From a bacterium (lineage in GTDB: Bacteria; Krumholzibacteriota; Krumholzibacteriia; LZORAL124-64-63): DNA of 64,000 nt. This document shows positions 45,106 through 53,942 of this stretch, in pieces. The position numbers and the translations under genes were made by a program. The notes under the pieces were generated by a model. It saw nothing but the letters and a program-made list of their open reading frames with translations, was not told the DNA's origin and made no database searches. The DNA is taken from contig JADJCK010000001.1 of assembly GCA_016703265.1 (NCBI GenBank), positions 1-64,000 of the forward strand, in the 5' to 3' direction. How positions within the stretch are numbered: position 1 is the stretch's first letter; each line of letters begins with the position of its first letter.

Positions 45106-46671
45106 ATGAAGCACGCAGGGACATGGGGGCGGGGGCGCGCGGTCGCGATGCTTACGGCAGGCGCACTGCTCGTCGGGGGATGCGGCGGCGGCGGGACTTC
45201 CCCGGATCCCGGTGAGCCGCCGACCATCCTGTTCACGCCGGCAGTCCAGGGGCAGCAGCTGGCGATCGGCCAGAACCTGGACTTCAGTGCAGGCGTCTCG
45301 CCGGAGGGAGCACTGTCGGTGACGTGGCGGCGCGGCGGTGCCATCGTCGGCACGGCGCGCGAATTTGTCTATGCGGCCAGCCAGGTGGGGCGCGACACGC
45401 TGCGGGTCCACGCCGAGGCCGGCGAGTCGGTTCGCGACTACTTCTGGGTGATCGAAGTGTCGGCCGAGCCCCGGACCGAGCCGCCGGCAGTGCCGAGTTT
45501 CGCCCTCTTTCCCGGCGACGACCCCGTGGAAGTCTCGCTCTCCTGGACAAGGGTCAGCGTCTCGACCTATCCGATCGTCGAGTACGTCGTCGCGGTGAGC
45601 TACGCCGGGGTGGTCACGACCGCCAACTGGGACCAGGCCACCATCCTCGGCACCATCGCCCATGTGGCCGGGCAGGTGGGCTACAATGCCACCTACGACC
45701 GGGCGAACGGCGGGCTGGTGCCGGGCGCTGAGGCCTGGTTCGCCATTCGCGCGCGCGACGATCGCGGGCAGCTTTCGAGCACGGTCTCGACGCGCTTCAC
45801 GACCATCACGACGGAATGGTGGATCAACGGCCACGTCTTCGACGTCACCGGTCAGCCGCTCCTGGGCGTGATTGTCAGCTCCGGCAACCCGCTCCGCAAC
45901 GACAATACCGACGGTGACGGCATCTTCCGGCTGGGGCCCTACCGCAGCATCGACTCGGTGGCCGTCTATACGACGACGATCGACTACTACGACTTCACGA
46001 CGGCGCGGCTGCTCAGCAGTGTCGACGTCGATCTCGATCTCGTGCTGCCGTACCGCTTCGGCATCGCGGACGAATGCACCGGTTACGACGCGGACTTCCT
46101 CACCTTCTTCCGGGAAATGACCAATACGGAGACCTCGGAAGCCGACACGTCGGCCTCGCGACTCTGGAAGTGGGATCATTGGCCCGTGAGCGTGCACCTG
46201 CCCGACTCCACGCTCGCGAACGGGCGCCAGCTCGACGTCCTCGCACGCGCGATGGTCGACCTGTGGAATCAATCGCTGGGCGAGGTCCTGCTGGTCGAAG
46301 TGGCCACGGAGGCGGCGGCGGATGTGCACTTCGAATGGGTCACCAACAGCTCCGGCGGCTACGGAGTGGCGGTGCTGGAACAGCCGGCCGGCGGTGTCAT
46401 GGGCGACGTGATCCCGCAACGCGTGCGCGTGGAGGTGGAGACGGGCCTGTTCACGCCGCAGTTCTTCCAGGAAGTGACGCTGCACGAACTGGGGCACGTG
46501 CTGGGGATGGTGGACCATTCCCTCTTCTGCAACCAGGCCGGTCACCTGATGGTGCTGGGGGCCTCGGGCAACCTTTCGCTGGCCCAGCCAATCCACCCGG
46601 ACGAGATCCACGCAGTGCGCACGCTGCGGCGCCTGCCGCAGGGCGTGGACATGCGCCGATTCGAGCGGTGA
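45106..46671 (+). CDS. Lipoprotein with HExxH zinc-metalloprotease motif
   Basis: A 521-residue lipoprotein: signal AMLTAGALLVGGCGGGG with a clear lipobox (Gly-Gly-Cys). The middle contains a carboxypeptidase-regulatory-like domain (WWINGHVFDVTGQPLLGVIV, DNTDGDGIFRLGPY). Near the C-terminus is LHELGHVLGMVDHS: His460, Glu461 and His464, with Asp470 or His471 as third ligand, which resembles matrixin and snapalysin-type metzincins. A Met-turn-like HLMVLGASG follows. The start is set by the promoter and lipoprotein signal; no ribosome-binding site is present, so translation is probably leaderless. It may act on the cell surface. Confidence 0.75.
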   Translation: MKHAGTWGRGRAVAMLTAGALLVGGCGGGGTSPDPGEPPTILFTPAVQGQQLAIGQNLDFSAGVSPEGALSVTWRRGGAIVGTAREFVYAASQVGRDTLRVHAEAGESVRDYFWVIEVSAEPRTEPPAVPSFALFPGDDPVEVSLSWTRVSVSTYPIVEYVVAVSYAGVVTTANWDQATILGTIAHVAGQVGYNATYDRANGGLVPGAEAWFAIRARDDRGQLSSTVSTRFTTITTEWWINGHVFDVTGQPLLGVIVSSGNPLRNDNTDGDGIFRLGPYRSIDSVAVYTTTIDYYDFTTARLLSSVDVDLDLVLPYRFGIADECTGYDADFLTFFREMTNTETSEADTSASRLWKWDHWPVSVHLPDSTLANGRQLDVLARAMVDLWNQSLGEVLLVEVATEAAADVHFEWVTNSSGGYGVAVLEQPAGGVMGDVIPQRVRVEVETGLFTPQFFQEVTLHELGHVLGMVDHSLFCNQAGHLMVLGASGNLSLAQPIHPDEIHAVRTLRRLPQGVDMRRFER

Positions 46672-46696
46672 GCAACGCCATGCATCGCCGGCCAGA

Positions 46697-47041
46697 CTAG
46701 CCGGGAGGCCAGGCCAGCGGACGCCCGCCGAGCACATGCAGGTGCAGGTGGGCCACGGATTGCCCGGCGTCCTCGCCACAGTTGATTACGAAACGGTAGC
46801 CGCCCGGGGCCAGTCCTTCTGCATGCGCCGCCGCCACACCCGCCGCCAGCAGCCCGTCAACCAGCCCCCGGTCGGGCCCGACCAGGTCGTTCAGCCCCGC
46901 GACGTGCCGTCGCGGGATGACCAGGACGTGGCTCGGCGCTTTCGGGTTCACGTCGCGAAAGGCGACGAAGTCGTCATCGGACTGCAGGATCTCGGCCTTG
47001 ATCCGGCCGGCGGCGATCTCGCAGAACAGGCAGTTGCTCAT
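46697..47041 (-). CDS. HIT-family purine nucleoside phosphoramidase (HinT-like)
   Basis: A 114-residue histidine-triad protein that hydrolyses adenosine phosphoramidates. Seen: NCLFCEIAAGRIKAEILQSD, VNPKAPSHVLVIPRRHVAGL and the triad AHLHLHVLGGRPLAWPPG, which is typical HinT. It is on the minus strand, convergent with the lipoprotein gene and divergent from lexA. A second HIT protein of another branch lies at 22033. Confidence 0.93.
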   Translation of the reverse strand: MSNCLFCEIAAGRIKAEILQSDDDFVAFRDVNPKAPSHVLVIPRRHVAGLNDLVGPDRGLVDGLLAAGVAAAHAEGLAPGGYRFVINCGEDAGQSVAHLHLHVLGGRPLAWPPG

Positions 47042-47080
47042 GGGAAGCCTTTCGGCTGCGGGTTTGGCTGTCGATCCCGC

Positions 47081-47110
47081 AGCGTAGCACGCGAGTGGAC
47101 GGACCGGCAA
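47081..47110 (-). promoter_or_regulatory. Possible promoter of the HinT-like gene
   Basis: Minus strand TTGCCG (47110-47105), 18-base spacer, TACGCT (47086-47081). A modest match. Confidence 0.35.
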
Positions 47111-47142
47111 CAAGGCCCGGCCGGAGGGCTTTCGCCTTTTCT

Positions 47143-47171
47143 TTGTTTTTGGACTGGACTTTCGCCATTAT
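47143..47171 (+). promoter_or_regulatory. Sigma70-type promoter of lexA
   Basis: TTGTTT (47143-47148), 17-base spacer, CATTAT (47166-47171). The leader to ATG 47295 is about 115 bases. I see no match to the Escherichia or Bacillus LexA boxes; the operator of this lineage may differ. Confidence 0.5.
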
Positions 47172-47294
47172 TTCGTCCATCATGCTGCTGCCGCCCTCCC
47201 GAGGCGGCCGGGCTGCGCACCTGTCGGCGGCCCTGGTCACAGTCGGCCCGATAGGCTCTACGGCCGGCAAAGCTTCTCCCTGAGGAGGGATCCC

Positions 47295-47900
47295 ATGGGA
47301 TTGACCCCGCGCCAGGCCGAGATCCTGGCCTTCGTGACCAGTTACGCGGAGGAGCGCGGCTTCGCGCCGACCCTCCAGGAGATCGGTGACCGCTTCGGGC
47401 TCTCGTCGGTGGCCACGGTGCACAAGCATGTGCGGCACCTGGTCGACAAGGGCTACCTGAAGCGGGAGCGCCGCAACGCCAGTCGCGACATCGAGGTGGT
47501 GGAGGACGGCGGTTCCGGCATGGCGCTGATCCCCCTGCTGGGCACGGTCGCGGCCGGCCGGCCGATCGAGGCGCTGGCCGAGCAGGAACAGTTGCGCGTA
47601 CCCGAGGAATGGCTCGGGAAGGGCCGCACCTTTGCCCTGAGGGTCCGGGGCGATTCGATGATCGACGAGCAGATCCGCAACGGCGATACGGTCGTGGTCG
47701 AGGCCCGCGAGACGGCGCGCCACGGGGAAACCGTGATCGCCCTGGTGGATGGCGAGTCCGTCACGGTCAAGCAGTACTACCGCGACGGAGCGCAGATCAG
47801 GCTGCAGCCGGCCAATCCCGCCTATCCGGTCATGGTCTTTCCCGAGGAGCGGGTGGCCGTGCAGGGCGTCGTCATCGGCGTGTTGCGCCGGTACAACTGA
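47295..47900 (+). CDS. lexA: SOS-response repressor LexA
   Basis: Represses DNA damage genes and cleaves itself when RecA is activated. The 201 residues start with the winged helix (LTPRQAEILAFVTSYAEERGFAPTLQEIGDRF) and contain the cleavage site Ala87-Gly88 in GTVAAGRP, catalytic Ser121 in GDSMIDEQI and Lys159 in SVTVKQYYR. The spacing of these residues is as expected for a functional repressor. It is 203 bases upstream of hsp20 and faces away from the HinT gene. Confidence 0.95.
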   Translation: MGLTPRQAEILAFVTSYAEERGFAPTLQEIGDRFGLSSVATVHKHVRHLVDKGYLKRERRNASRDIEVVEDGGSGMALIPLLGTVAAGRPIEALAEQEQLRVPEEWLGKGRTFALRVRGDSMIDEQIRNGDTVVVEARETARHGETVIALVDGESVTVKQYYRDGAQIRLQPANPAYPVMVFPEERVAVQGVVIGVLRRYN

Positions 47901-47933
47901 CCGCAGCCGGTCCCTTGGAACGAACCGCCCCGG

Positions 47934-47954
47934 GCGGGCCCGCGACGGGCCCGC
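47934..47954 (+). terminator. GC-rich hairpin after lexA
   Basis: GCGGGCCCG, loop CGA, CGGGCCCGC: a perfect 9-bp stem 34 bases after the stop, without a T run. Confidence 0.45.
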
Positions 47955-48021
47955 ACTGCGGCGCTCCTGCCTGTTCCCTGCCCCGGAAGTGCGAACCCGG
48001 GCAGGCCGGGTTGCCGTCTGG

Positions 48022-48050
48022 TTGACGCCCCCGCTTCCGACAGGTAGCAT
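48022..48050 (+). promoter_or_regulatory. Sigma70-type promoter of hsp20
   Basis: TTGACG (48022-48027), 17-base spacer, TAGCAT (48045-48050). A GTG at 48062 is in frame with hsp20 very close to the expected transcript start, but the ATG at 48104 is the better start. Confidence 0.55.
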
Positions 48051-48103
48051 ACCCGAATGCGGTGCTTGCACTTTCGGGTTTCCTGGAGCGGGGCGGTTCG
48101 ACC

Positions 48104-48538
48104 ATGGGCAGCAAGGACAGGCCGGGCGAGCTGGAAGAGATCTTCGAGATCCTCGTGACCGCCTATGCCCAGAAGGGCGGCACGGTACCGGGCGAAAGCG
48201 ACCTCTGCTGGCGCCCCGCCACCGACGCCTACGAGACCGACGACGATTTCATCGTCCAGATGGACCTCGCGGGCATGGACCCTGCCCAGATCGAAGTGCT
48301 TGCGGACGAGAAGAGCCTGCTGGTCCGCGGCATCCGGCCCGACGCCTCGGGCCCGGGCAAGAAGCACTTTCATAAAATGGAGATCAGCGTGGGGCCGTTC
48401 GCACGGCGCGTGCCCATCACCGTGGCGATCGATCCCGCCTCGGCTACGGCGCGTTACCGCGGCGGCTTCCTGTATGTGACCTTCCGCAAGGGCGGGGACG
48501 GCCGCGGCGACCGAAGGCAGATCACGATCGAGCGCTGA
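48104..48538 (+). CDS. Small heat-shock protein (Hsp20/alpha-crystallin family)
   Basis: Holdase chaperone of 144 residues. The alpha-crystallin domain spans about 35-135: DAYETDDDFIVQMDLAGMD, LLVRGIRPD, then FHKMEISVGPFARRVPI and ARYRGGFLYVTFRK, the last being the A-x-x-x-G-x-L signature. The C-terminus ends ITIER, a possible IxI/V oligomerisation motif. ATG 48104 has GGAGCGG upstream. It directly precedes lon, so two protein-quality-control genes share a unit. Confidence 0.9.
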   Translation: MGSKDRPGELEEIFEILVTAYAQKGGTVPGESDLCWRPATDAYETDDDFIVQMDLAGMDPAQIEVLADEKSLLVRGIRPDASGPGKKHFHKMEISVGPFARRVPITVAIDPASATARYRGGFLYVTFRKGGDGRGDRRQITIER

Positions 48539-48613
48539 GTTCCGCACGGGGCGGGACCAACAGGGAACGGCCGGCGGTCCGACACCACCGGCCACGGGAA
48601 GGAGCTCCACGAC

Positions 48614-50992
48614 ATGGCGGACAACCACCGGGATCACGAGGACCAGGAACATGTGTCCGAGGTCACCCTGCCCCGGGAACTGCCGGTATTGCCCATCAGT
48701 GAAGCCGTGATCTTCCCGGCCATGATGGTGCCGCTGGTCCTGACCGATACGAACCTGGTGCGCCTGGCCGACGACTGCCTGGCCGGCGACAAGATCCTCG
48801 GCACGTTCGCGCAGCGGGAAACCGGCGACGACGAGGAAGACCCGGCCGACCGCGACCTCATCTACCAGGTCGGCACGGCCGTGAAGATCCAGAAGATGCT
48901 GCGCTTTCCCGACGGCAGCATGAGGATGCTCGGCCAGGGCATCGCCCGCTGCCGCATCCGTGAATTCGTTCGCGACGAGCCCTACATGGTCGCCCGGGTC
49001 GAACTGATCACGGAGGAAGTGCAGGACGACTCCCGCACGCTCGCCTACATGCGCGGCGTCGCGAACAATTTCCTGAAGATCATCGATTCCTCCGAGACGC
49101 TGAGCGACGAGCTGAAGGTCGTCGTCATGAACATCGACGAGCCGGGGCGCCTGGCCGACCTGATCGCCTCGAACCTCGACATCGAGGTGGCCGAGAAGCA
49201 GGCCATCCTCGAGGAGCGTTCGCCGCGCAAGCGCCTGCAGTTGCTGTCGAAGATCGTGATGCGCGAACTCGACGTGCTCGAGCTCGGGCAGAAGCTGCAG
49301 TCTCGCGTGCGCAAGTCCATCGACAAGGACCAGCGCGAGTACTACCTGCGCCAGCAGATGAAGGCCATCCAGCGCGAACTCGGCGACACCGACGAGGGCT
49401 CGGTCGAGCTGGAGGACCTGCGCGAGCGCATCGACAAGGCCGACCTGCCCGAGAAGGTGCTCGCCGCGGCCAATCGCGAGTACGACCGCCTCGCGCGCAT
49501 GTCGCCGGGCGCGAGCGAGTACACCGTCAGCAAGACGTACGTGGACTGGCTGCTCGACCTGCCCTGGTCCAGCAGTTCGGACGACATCCTCGACCTCAAG
49601 CGCGCCGAGGAGATCCTCGAGCGCGACCACTTCGGGCTGGATGACGTCAAGAAGCGCATCATCGAGTATCTCGCCGTGCGCAAGCTGAAGGACAACCACC
49701 GCGGGCCCATCCTGTGCCTGGCGGGTCCGCCGGGCGTCGGCAAGACGTCGCTGGGGCGCAGCATCGCCGAAGCGGTGGGGCGCAAGTTCTTCCGCTTCTC
49801 GCTGGGCGGCATGCGTGACGAGGCCGAGATCCGCGGGCACCGGCGCACCTACGTGGGCTCGATGCCCGGGCGCATCATCGCCGGGCTCAAGGAATGCGGG
49901 ACCAACAATCCGGTGTTCATGCTCGACGAGATCGACAAGCTGGGACAGGACTTCCGCGGAGACCCCGCCAGCGCGCTGCTCGAGGTGCTGGACCCGGAGC
50001 AGAATTCGGATTTCACCGACCACTACCTGACGCTGCCGTTCGATCTCTCGAAGGTGATGTTCATCACCACCGCGAACATGCTCGACACCATCCCGCGGCC
50101 GCTGCTCGACCGCATGGAAGTGATCCAGCTGGCGGGCTACACGAACCTGGAGAAGCTGCAGATCGCCAAGCGCTACCTGCTGCCGCGCCAGATCGAGGAC
50201 AACGGCCTGAAGACGACGCAGATCCGCTTCACGGACGCGGGGCTGATGAAGGTGATCGAGGACCATACGCGGGAAGCCGGCGTACGCAACCTCGAGCGCG
50301 AGATCGGCGCCGTCTGCCGCAAGGTCGCGACGGATGTTGCCAAGGGGAAGCGCAAGCCGCATGCGATCGGTGCGAAGAACCTCGAGGACTACCTGGGACC
50401 GCCGAGCTACTCCGGCGACCGGCTGCGCAGCCATCTCCAGGCGGGTGTCTGCACAGGGCTGGCCTGGACCCAGGTCGGGGGCAAGATCCTGTACATCGAA
50501 GGGCTGGCGCTCCCGAACGGCCACGGCAACCTGAAGCTGACCGGCCAGGTGGGCAGCGTGATGCAGGAGTCGGCCTCTGCCGCCTACAGCTACCTGCGGA
50601 ACCGTTTCGGCGACCGCAAGGAACATCGCCAGTTCTTCCTCGAGAAGGACGTGCATATCCACCTGCCTGCGGGCGCGGTGCCGAAGGACGGACCGAGTGC
50701 CGGCATCGCCATGGCTTCGGTGCTGCTCTCGCTGCTGCACGGCCGGGCGATCGACCGGCGCACGGCGATGACCGGCGAGATCACCCTGACGGGAGCGGTC
50801 CTGCCGATCGGGGGCCTGCTGGAGAAGGTGTTGGCGGCCCACCGGGTCGGCATCAGGCGCGTGATCATTCCCGCCGACAATGTCGTCGACCTGGCGGAGA
50901 TCCCCGACGAAGTGCGCGAGGCCGTGGAGTTCGTGCCCGTCAGTCGTGTCCACGAGGTCTGGGAGGCCATCTTCCCGGACCTGGAAACCTGA
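48614..50992 (+). CDS. lon: ATP-dependent protease La (Lon)
   Basis: Cytoplasmic AAA+ serine protease that degrades damaged and regulatory proteins. The 792 residues hold the N-terminal LAN domain (LPRELPVLPISEAVIFPAMM), the AAA+ module with Walker A AGPPGVGKTSLG and Walker B VFMLDEIDKLG, and the protease domain with catalytic Ser695 (KDGPSAGIA) and Lys738 (GGLLEKVLAA), 43 residues apart as in Escherichia coli Lon. The ATG follows GGAAGGAG. It is cotranscribed with hsp20, or starts within the 75-base gap. Confidence 0.97.
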   Translation: MADNHRDHEDQEHVSEVTLPRELPVLPISEAVIFPAMMVPLVLTDTNLVRLADDCLAGDKILGTFAQRETGDDEEDPADRDLIYQVGTAVKIQKMLRFPDGSMRMLGQGIARCRIREFVRDEPYMVARVELITEEVQDDSRTLAYMRGVANNFLKIIDSSETLSDELKVVVMNIDEPGRLADLIASNLDIEVAEKQAILEERSPRKRLQLLSKIVMRELDVLELGQKLQSRVRKSIDKDQREYYLRQQMKAIQRELGDTDEGSVELEDLRERIDKADLPEKVLAAANREYDRLARMSPGASEYTVSKTYVDWLLDLPWSSSSDDILDLKRAEEILERDHFGLDDVKKRIIEYLAVRKLKDNHRGPILCLAGPPGVGKTSLGRSIAEAVGRKFFRFSLGGMRDEAEIRGHRRTYVGSMPGRIIAGLKECGTNNPVFMLDEIDKLGQDFRGDPASALLEVLDPEQNSDFTDHYLTLPFDLSKVMFITTANMLDTIPRPLLDRMEVIQLAGYTNLEKLQIAKRYLLPRQIEDNGLKTTQIRFTDAGLMKVIEDHTREAGVRNLEREIGAVCRKVATDVAKGKRKPHAIGAKNLEDYLGPPSYSGDRLRSHLQAGVCTGLAWTQVGGKILYIEGLALPNGHGNLKLTGQVGSVMQESASAAYSYLRNRFGDRKEHRQFFLEKDVHIHLPAGAVPKDGPSAGIAMASVLLSLLHGRAIDRRTAMTGEITLTGAVLPIGGLLEKVLAAHRVGIRRVIIPADNVVDLAEIPDEVREAVEFVPVSRVHEVWEAIFPDLET

Positions 50993-51020
50993 GCGGGCCC
51001 GGCGCCGGGAAGGTTTGGCG

Positions 51021-52196
51021 GTGTCCGACCACAAGCTGCTCAGCGCATTGTTGCGGCCGTTCTTCCGCAAGGGAACCGCGGCGTGGTTCTCCGTGCCCGA
51101 TTGTGTGCAGGAGGATTCGCGGCTGCTCTGCATCGACAGCGGTCGCCTGAGCGATGTGCTTTTCCATATGCCCCTGCTGACGGCGATCCGTCGCCGTTTC
51201 CCCGGCTCCTGCATGGATTTCCTGATGCCGGAGAAGCACGCGCCGCTCATCGTGCCGAGCGGGCTGGCACGGCAGTGCCTGATCTACAAGCCGGGCCAGC
51301 TGAATCCCTGGCGGCCGGCGTTCGCCTCGCTGCTGCGTCAGGTCCAGGCCGGCGGCTATGACCTGGCCCTGGTGATGTCGCACGAGCCGCAGCCGCCGCT
51401 CGAGATGGCGGCGCTGGCAAGTGGTGCGGCCTTGCGCTTCGGGCCTTCGCACCCCGATGGCTGGCCGGCGGTCAACTGCGAGGTGCGGAGTTCGCCGGAC
51501 CGCTACCTCGGCGACCGGCTCGGCCAGTTGGCGCCGTTCCTCGGCTTTACGGCCGGCGACCTCAAGCCGCGCTGGCCGCTGCCCATGGACAAGGTGCGGC
51601 AGATGGCCCAGCAGGTGCATTTCCACAAGCCGAATCCCCGCCAGTTGCTGGTCGGCATCGATCCCGGCGATCCGCTGACGGGAGCGCCGTTCCCGCTGGA
51701 GACCTTCCAGGCAGTGGCCCGGACCCTGGCGTCCAAGCTGGAGTGCCGCGTCATTCCGCTCGGCCATCCGGAACAGAAGGAGCGCCTGTCGCGGCTGGAA
51801 GTGCTGCTGTCGAGCGTTCCGAGCGGGCTCAGCCGCGACACGTTGCTGGAAGTCGTGCTGCTGTTGTCGCAGTGTGACCTGTTCATCGCCGACAACACCG
51901 ATGCTTTCCATTTCGCCGTCGCCATGGACGTGCCCACGGTCGGGCTGTTCCGGGCGGGAGTGGCGCCGTGCTGGGTTCCTTCCGGCCGGGCGCATGTGCG
52001 CATCCTGACGCTGGAGAGCGACGGACGTGTCGATCCCGAGGCCCTGCTGGCCGCGGTGGAGGCCGTTGTCGGGCCACGTCGGCGAACGACGGGCGTTGCC
52101 ACCGTCGTGTCCGCACCGGAGGCCGAAGCCGGAACGCCTCCGGCTGCTCCCGTCGCGCCTGAGCCGCCGGCGGTGAGCGATGCCACGTCGCTCTAG
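51021..52196 (+). CDS. GT9-family (ADP-heptosyltransferase-like) protein
   Basis: GT-B protein of 391 residues in the heptosyltransferase group. LLCIDSGRLSDVLFHMPLLTAIRRRFP takes the place of the usual R-x-G-D-x-L start. LLVGIDPGDPLTGAPFPLETFQAV and SQCDLFIADNTDAFHFAVAMDVPTVGLF correspond to the C-terminal donor-binding region, although the usual N-D-S-G-P is N-T-D-A. The changed residues leave its activity uncertain. A proline-rich tail (about 355-391) is extra. GTG 51021 follows GGAAGG. First of four GT9 genes here. Confidence 0.75.
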   Translation: MSDHKLLSALLRPFFRKGTAAWFSVPDCVQEDSRLLCIDSGRLSDVLFHMPLLTAIRRRFPGSCMDFLMPEKHAPLIVPSGLARQCLIYKPGQLNPWRPAFASLLRQVQAGGYDLALVMSHEPQPPLEMAALASGAALRFGPSHPDGWPAVNCEVRSSPDRYLGDRLGQLAPFLGFTAGDLKPRWPLPMDKVRQMAQQVHFHKPNPRQLLVGIDPGDPLTGAPFPLETFQAVARTLASKLECRVIPLGHPEQKERLSRLEVLLSSVPSGLSRDTLLEVVLLLSQCDLFIADNTDAFHFAVAMDVPTVGLFRAGVAPCWVPSGRAHVRILTLESDGRVDPEALLAAVEAVVGPRRRTTGVATVVSAPEAEAGTPPAAPVAPEPPAVSDATSL

Positions 52197-53334
52197 TCCG
52201 CACCCGGTCGATCGCCTGCTTGTCGTCGCCCCGAACTGGCTGGGCGACGTGGTGATGACCACGCCCCTGCTCGATTGGCTGCAGCAGGTGCGGCTCGGCG
52301 AAGGCGCCCCCCGTTTCCGCCTCATCCTCGCCGTTCGCTCCGCCTGGGCGCCCCTGTTCGCGGGCGACGCGCGTGTCGACGAACTCCTGGTCACCGAGCG
52401 CCCCGGACAACATGCGGGAGTCGCCGGCCTCGTGCGGCTGGCGGCTCGCTGGCGCGAGGCCAAGTGCGACGCCGCGCTGCTCGCGCCGCCGTCACTGCGG
52501 GTGGCCCTCGTGGCGCGGCTCGCCGGTATTCCGGTCCGCGTGGGTCACCGGAGCGACGGCCGGTCGCTGCTCCTGACGCGGGCGGTTGCCCGTCCTTCCC
52601 GGGGCACGCGTCACTACAGCATGGAACTGCTCGAACTCGGCCGGGAACTGGCGACGAATGTGGGCTGGGATGCCCGGGCGCTGCCGGCCATCGACACGAT
52701 CGGCCCGGCCAGCCTGGCCGGCGCCATGAAGGGTTCAAGGCCTCCTCGTGCCGCGGGAGGGAGGCCCTTGTGGGCGCTGGGGGCGGGCACGACGTACGGC
52801 CCCGCCAAGACGTGGACGACCCGCCGGATGGCGGCTTTCGCCGCGGCGGCCGTCACCGAGGATGGAGTCCGGCTGTTGCTGCTGGGCGATTCCGGCGCGG
52901 CGCCCCTGGTCGCGGCCCTGCGTGCAGCAACGCCCGGGCTGCGCTGGGCGGCAGGCGAAGATGCGGTCGACGCCGAGCCCCTGGCCGACATCATCGACCT
53001 GACGGGGGCCACCGACCTGCCGGCCGCCGTCGGCTGGATGCGCCGGTGCAGCGCCTACATCGGCAACGACAGCGGGCTGATGCACGTGGCGGCGGCGCTC
53101 GGCACCCCGACGGTCGGGCTCTTCGGTTCATCGAACCCGGACTGGACGCGGCCGTCGGGCGCACGTGTTGCCGTTGTCACCGCCGACGGGTTCGCCTGTC
53201 GGCCGTGCTACCGCCGCACCTGCAACCAGCCGGTCTTCTGTCTCGACACCGTGGACGGGCTGCGTGTCCTCGGCGCTGTGCGCGGGCTTCTGCGCGCCGA
53301 CGGTGACGTCCGGACGGGAGGGGTGGCATCATGA
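52180..53334 (+). CDS. waaF: Lipopolysaccharide heptosyltransferase II-like protein
   Basis: Adds the second heptose to the LPS inner core from ADP-heptose. 384 residues with LLVVAPNWLGDVVMTTPLLDWLQQ at the start, where the NWLGD motif is typical of WaaF, and CSAYIGNDSGLMHVAAALGTPTVGLFGSSNPDWTRP near the end. The ATG lies 17 bases inside the preceding gene. gmhB, which makes the heptose donor precursor, follows with a four-base overlap. Confidence 0.88.
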   Translation: MPRRSSPHPVDRLLVVAPNWLGDVVMTTPLLDWLQQVRLGEGAPRFRLILAVRSAWAPLFAGDARVDELLVTERPGQHAGVAGLVRLAARWREAKCDAALLAPPSLRVALVARLAGIPVRVGHRSDGRSLLLTRAVARPSRGTRHYSMELLELGRELATNVGWDARALPAIDTIGPASLAGAMKGSRPPRAAGGRPLWALGAGTTYGPAKTWTTRRMAAFAAAAVTEDGVRLLLLGDSGAAPLVAALRAATPGLRWAAGEDAVDAEPLADIIDLTGATDLPAAVGWMRRCSAYIGNDSGLMHVAAALGTPTVGLFGSSNPDWTRPSGARVAVVTADGFACRPCYRRTCNQPVFCLDTVDGLRVLGAVRGLLRADGDVRTGGVAS

Positions 53335-53942
53335 TCTGGAAATGTCCGGCGCGCGGCGGGCTGCGGCAGGCGCCGGCCCTCTTCCTCGACCGCGACGGCG
53401 TGCTCATCGTCGACAAGGATTACCTGGCCGATCCTGACGGGGTCGAGCTGGTGCCCGGCGTACCGGCTGCCCTCGTGAAGGCTGCTGCGGCCGGCTATGC
53501 GCTCATCGGGCTCTCGAACCAGAGCGGCCTCGGCCGCGGGCGATTCGGGCCCGCGCAACTGGCGGCTGTCATGTCGCGGGTCGATGCCGAACTGGCCGGA
53601 CACGGAGCGGAGCTCGATGCCATGTACTACTGTCCGCACGCGCCCGCTGACCAATGCCGCTGCCGCAAGCCCGGACCGGGCCTTCTGGAAGAAGCCGCGG
53701 CGAGTTTCGAGTGGCCGGCAGACCGCTCGTGGGTGATCGGGGACAAGGCGAGCGATGTCGACCTCGGGCGGCGGCACGGGCTCGGCGTCGTGCTTGTCGG
53801 CACCGGCTACGGCGCCGTCGAAAGGGCGCGCGTCGAGAGTGCATGGCCGGGCGATGCGCGCGTGTTGTTCGCCGCCGACCTCGCGACGGCCGTGGCGCTG
53901 GTCATGGCTGCGGATCCCGCAAATGGAAGCGTGGCGCCATGA
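53331..53942 (+). CDS. gmhB: D-glycero-beta-D-manno-heptose-1,7-bisphosphate 7-phosphatase
   Basis: HAD-family phosphatase of 203 residues in ADP-heptose synthesis. Nucleophile motif FLDRDGVLIVDKDYL, then LSNQSGLGRGRF, the zinc loop with PHAPADQCRCRKP and WVIGDKASDVDLGRR. The cysteine/histidine zinc-binding loop is typical of GmhB. It is embedded among heptosyltransferase genes. The other pathway genes gmhA and hldE are not in the window. Confidence 0.92.
   Translation: MIWKCPARGGLRQAPALFLDRDGVLIVDKDYLADPDGVELVPGVPAALVKAAAAGYALIGLSNQSGLGRGRFGPAQLAAVMSRVDAELAGHGAELDAMYYCPHAPADQCRCRKPGPGLLEEAAASFEWPADRSWVIGDKASDVDLGRRHGLGVVLVGTGYGAVERARVESAWPGDARVLFAADLATAVALVMAADPANGSVAP

Noticed and set aside
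47172..47294. A LexA operator upstream of lexA
   Set aside because: No match to CTGT-N8-ACAG or to the Bacillus-type box is visible in the leader; the lineage-specific motif cannot be deduced from one site.
47822..51250. A 1,142-codon open frame on the minus strand opposite lon
   Set aside because: It is the antisense of lon in a GC-rich genome. Composition is rich in His, Arg and Gln and shows no domain, while the plus strand encodes a complete Lon.
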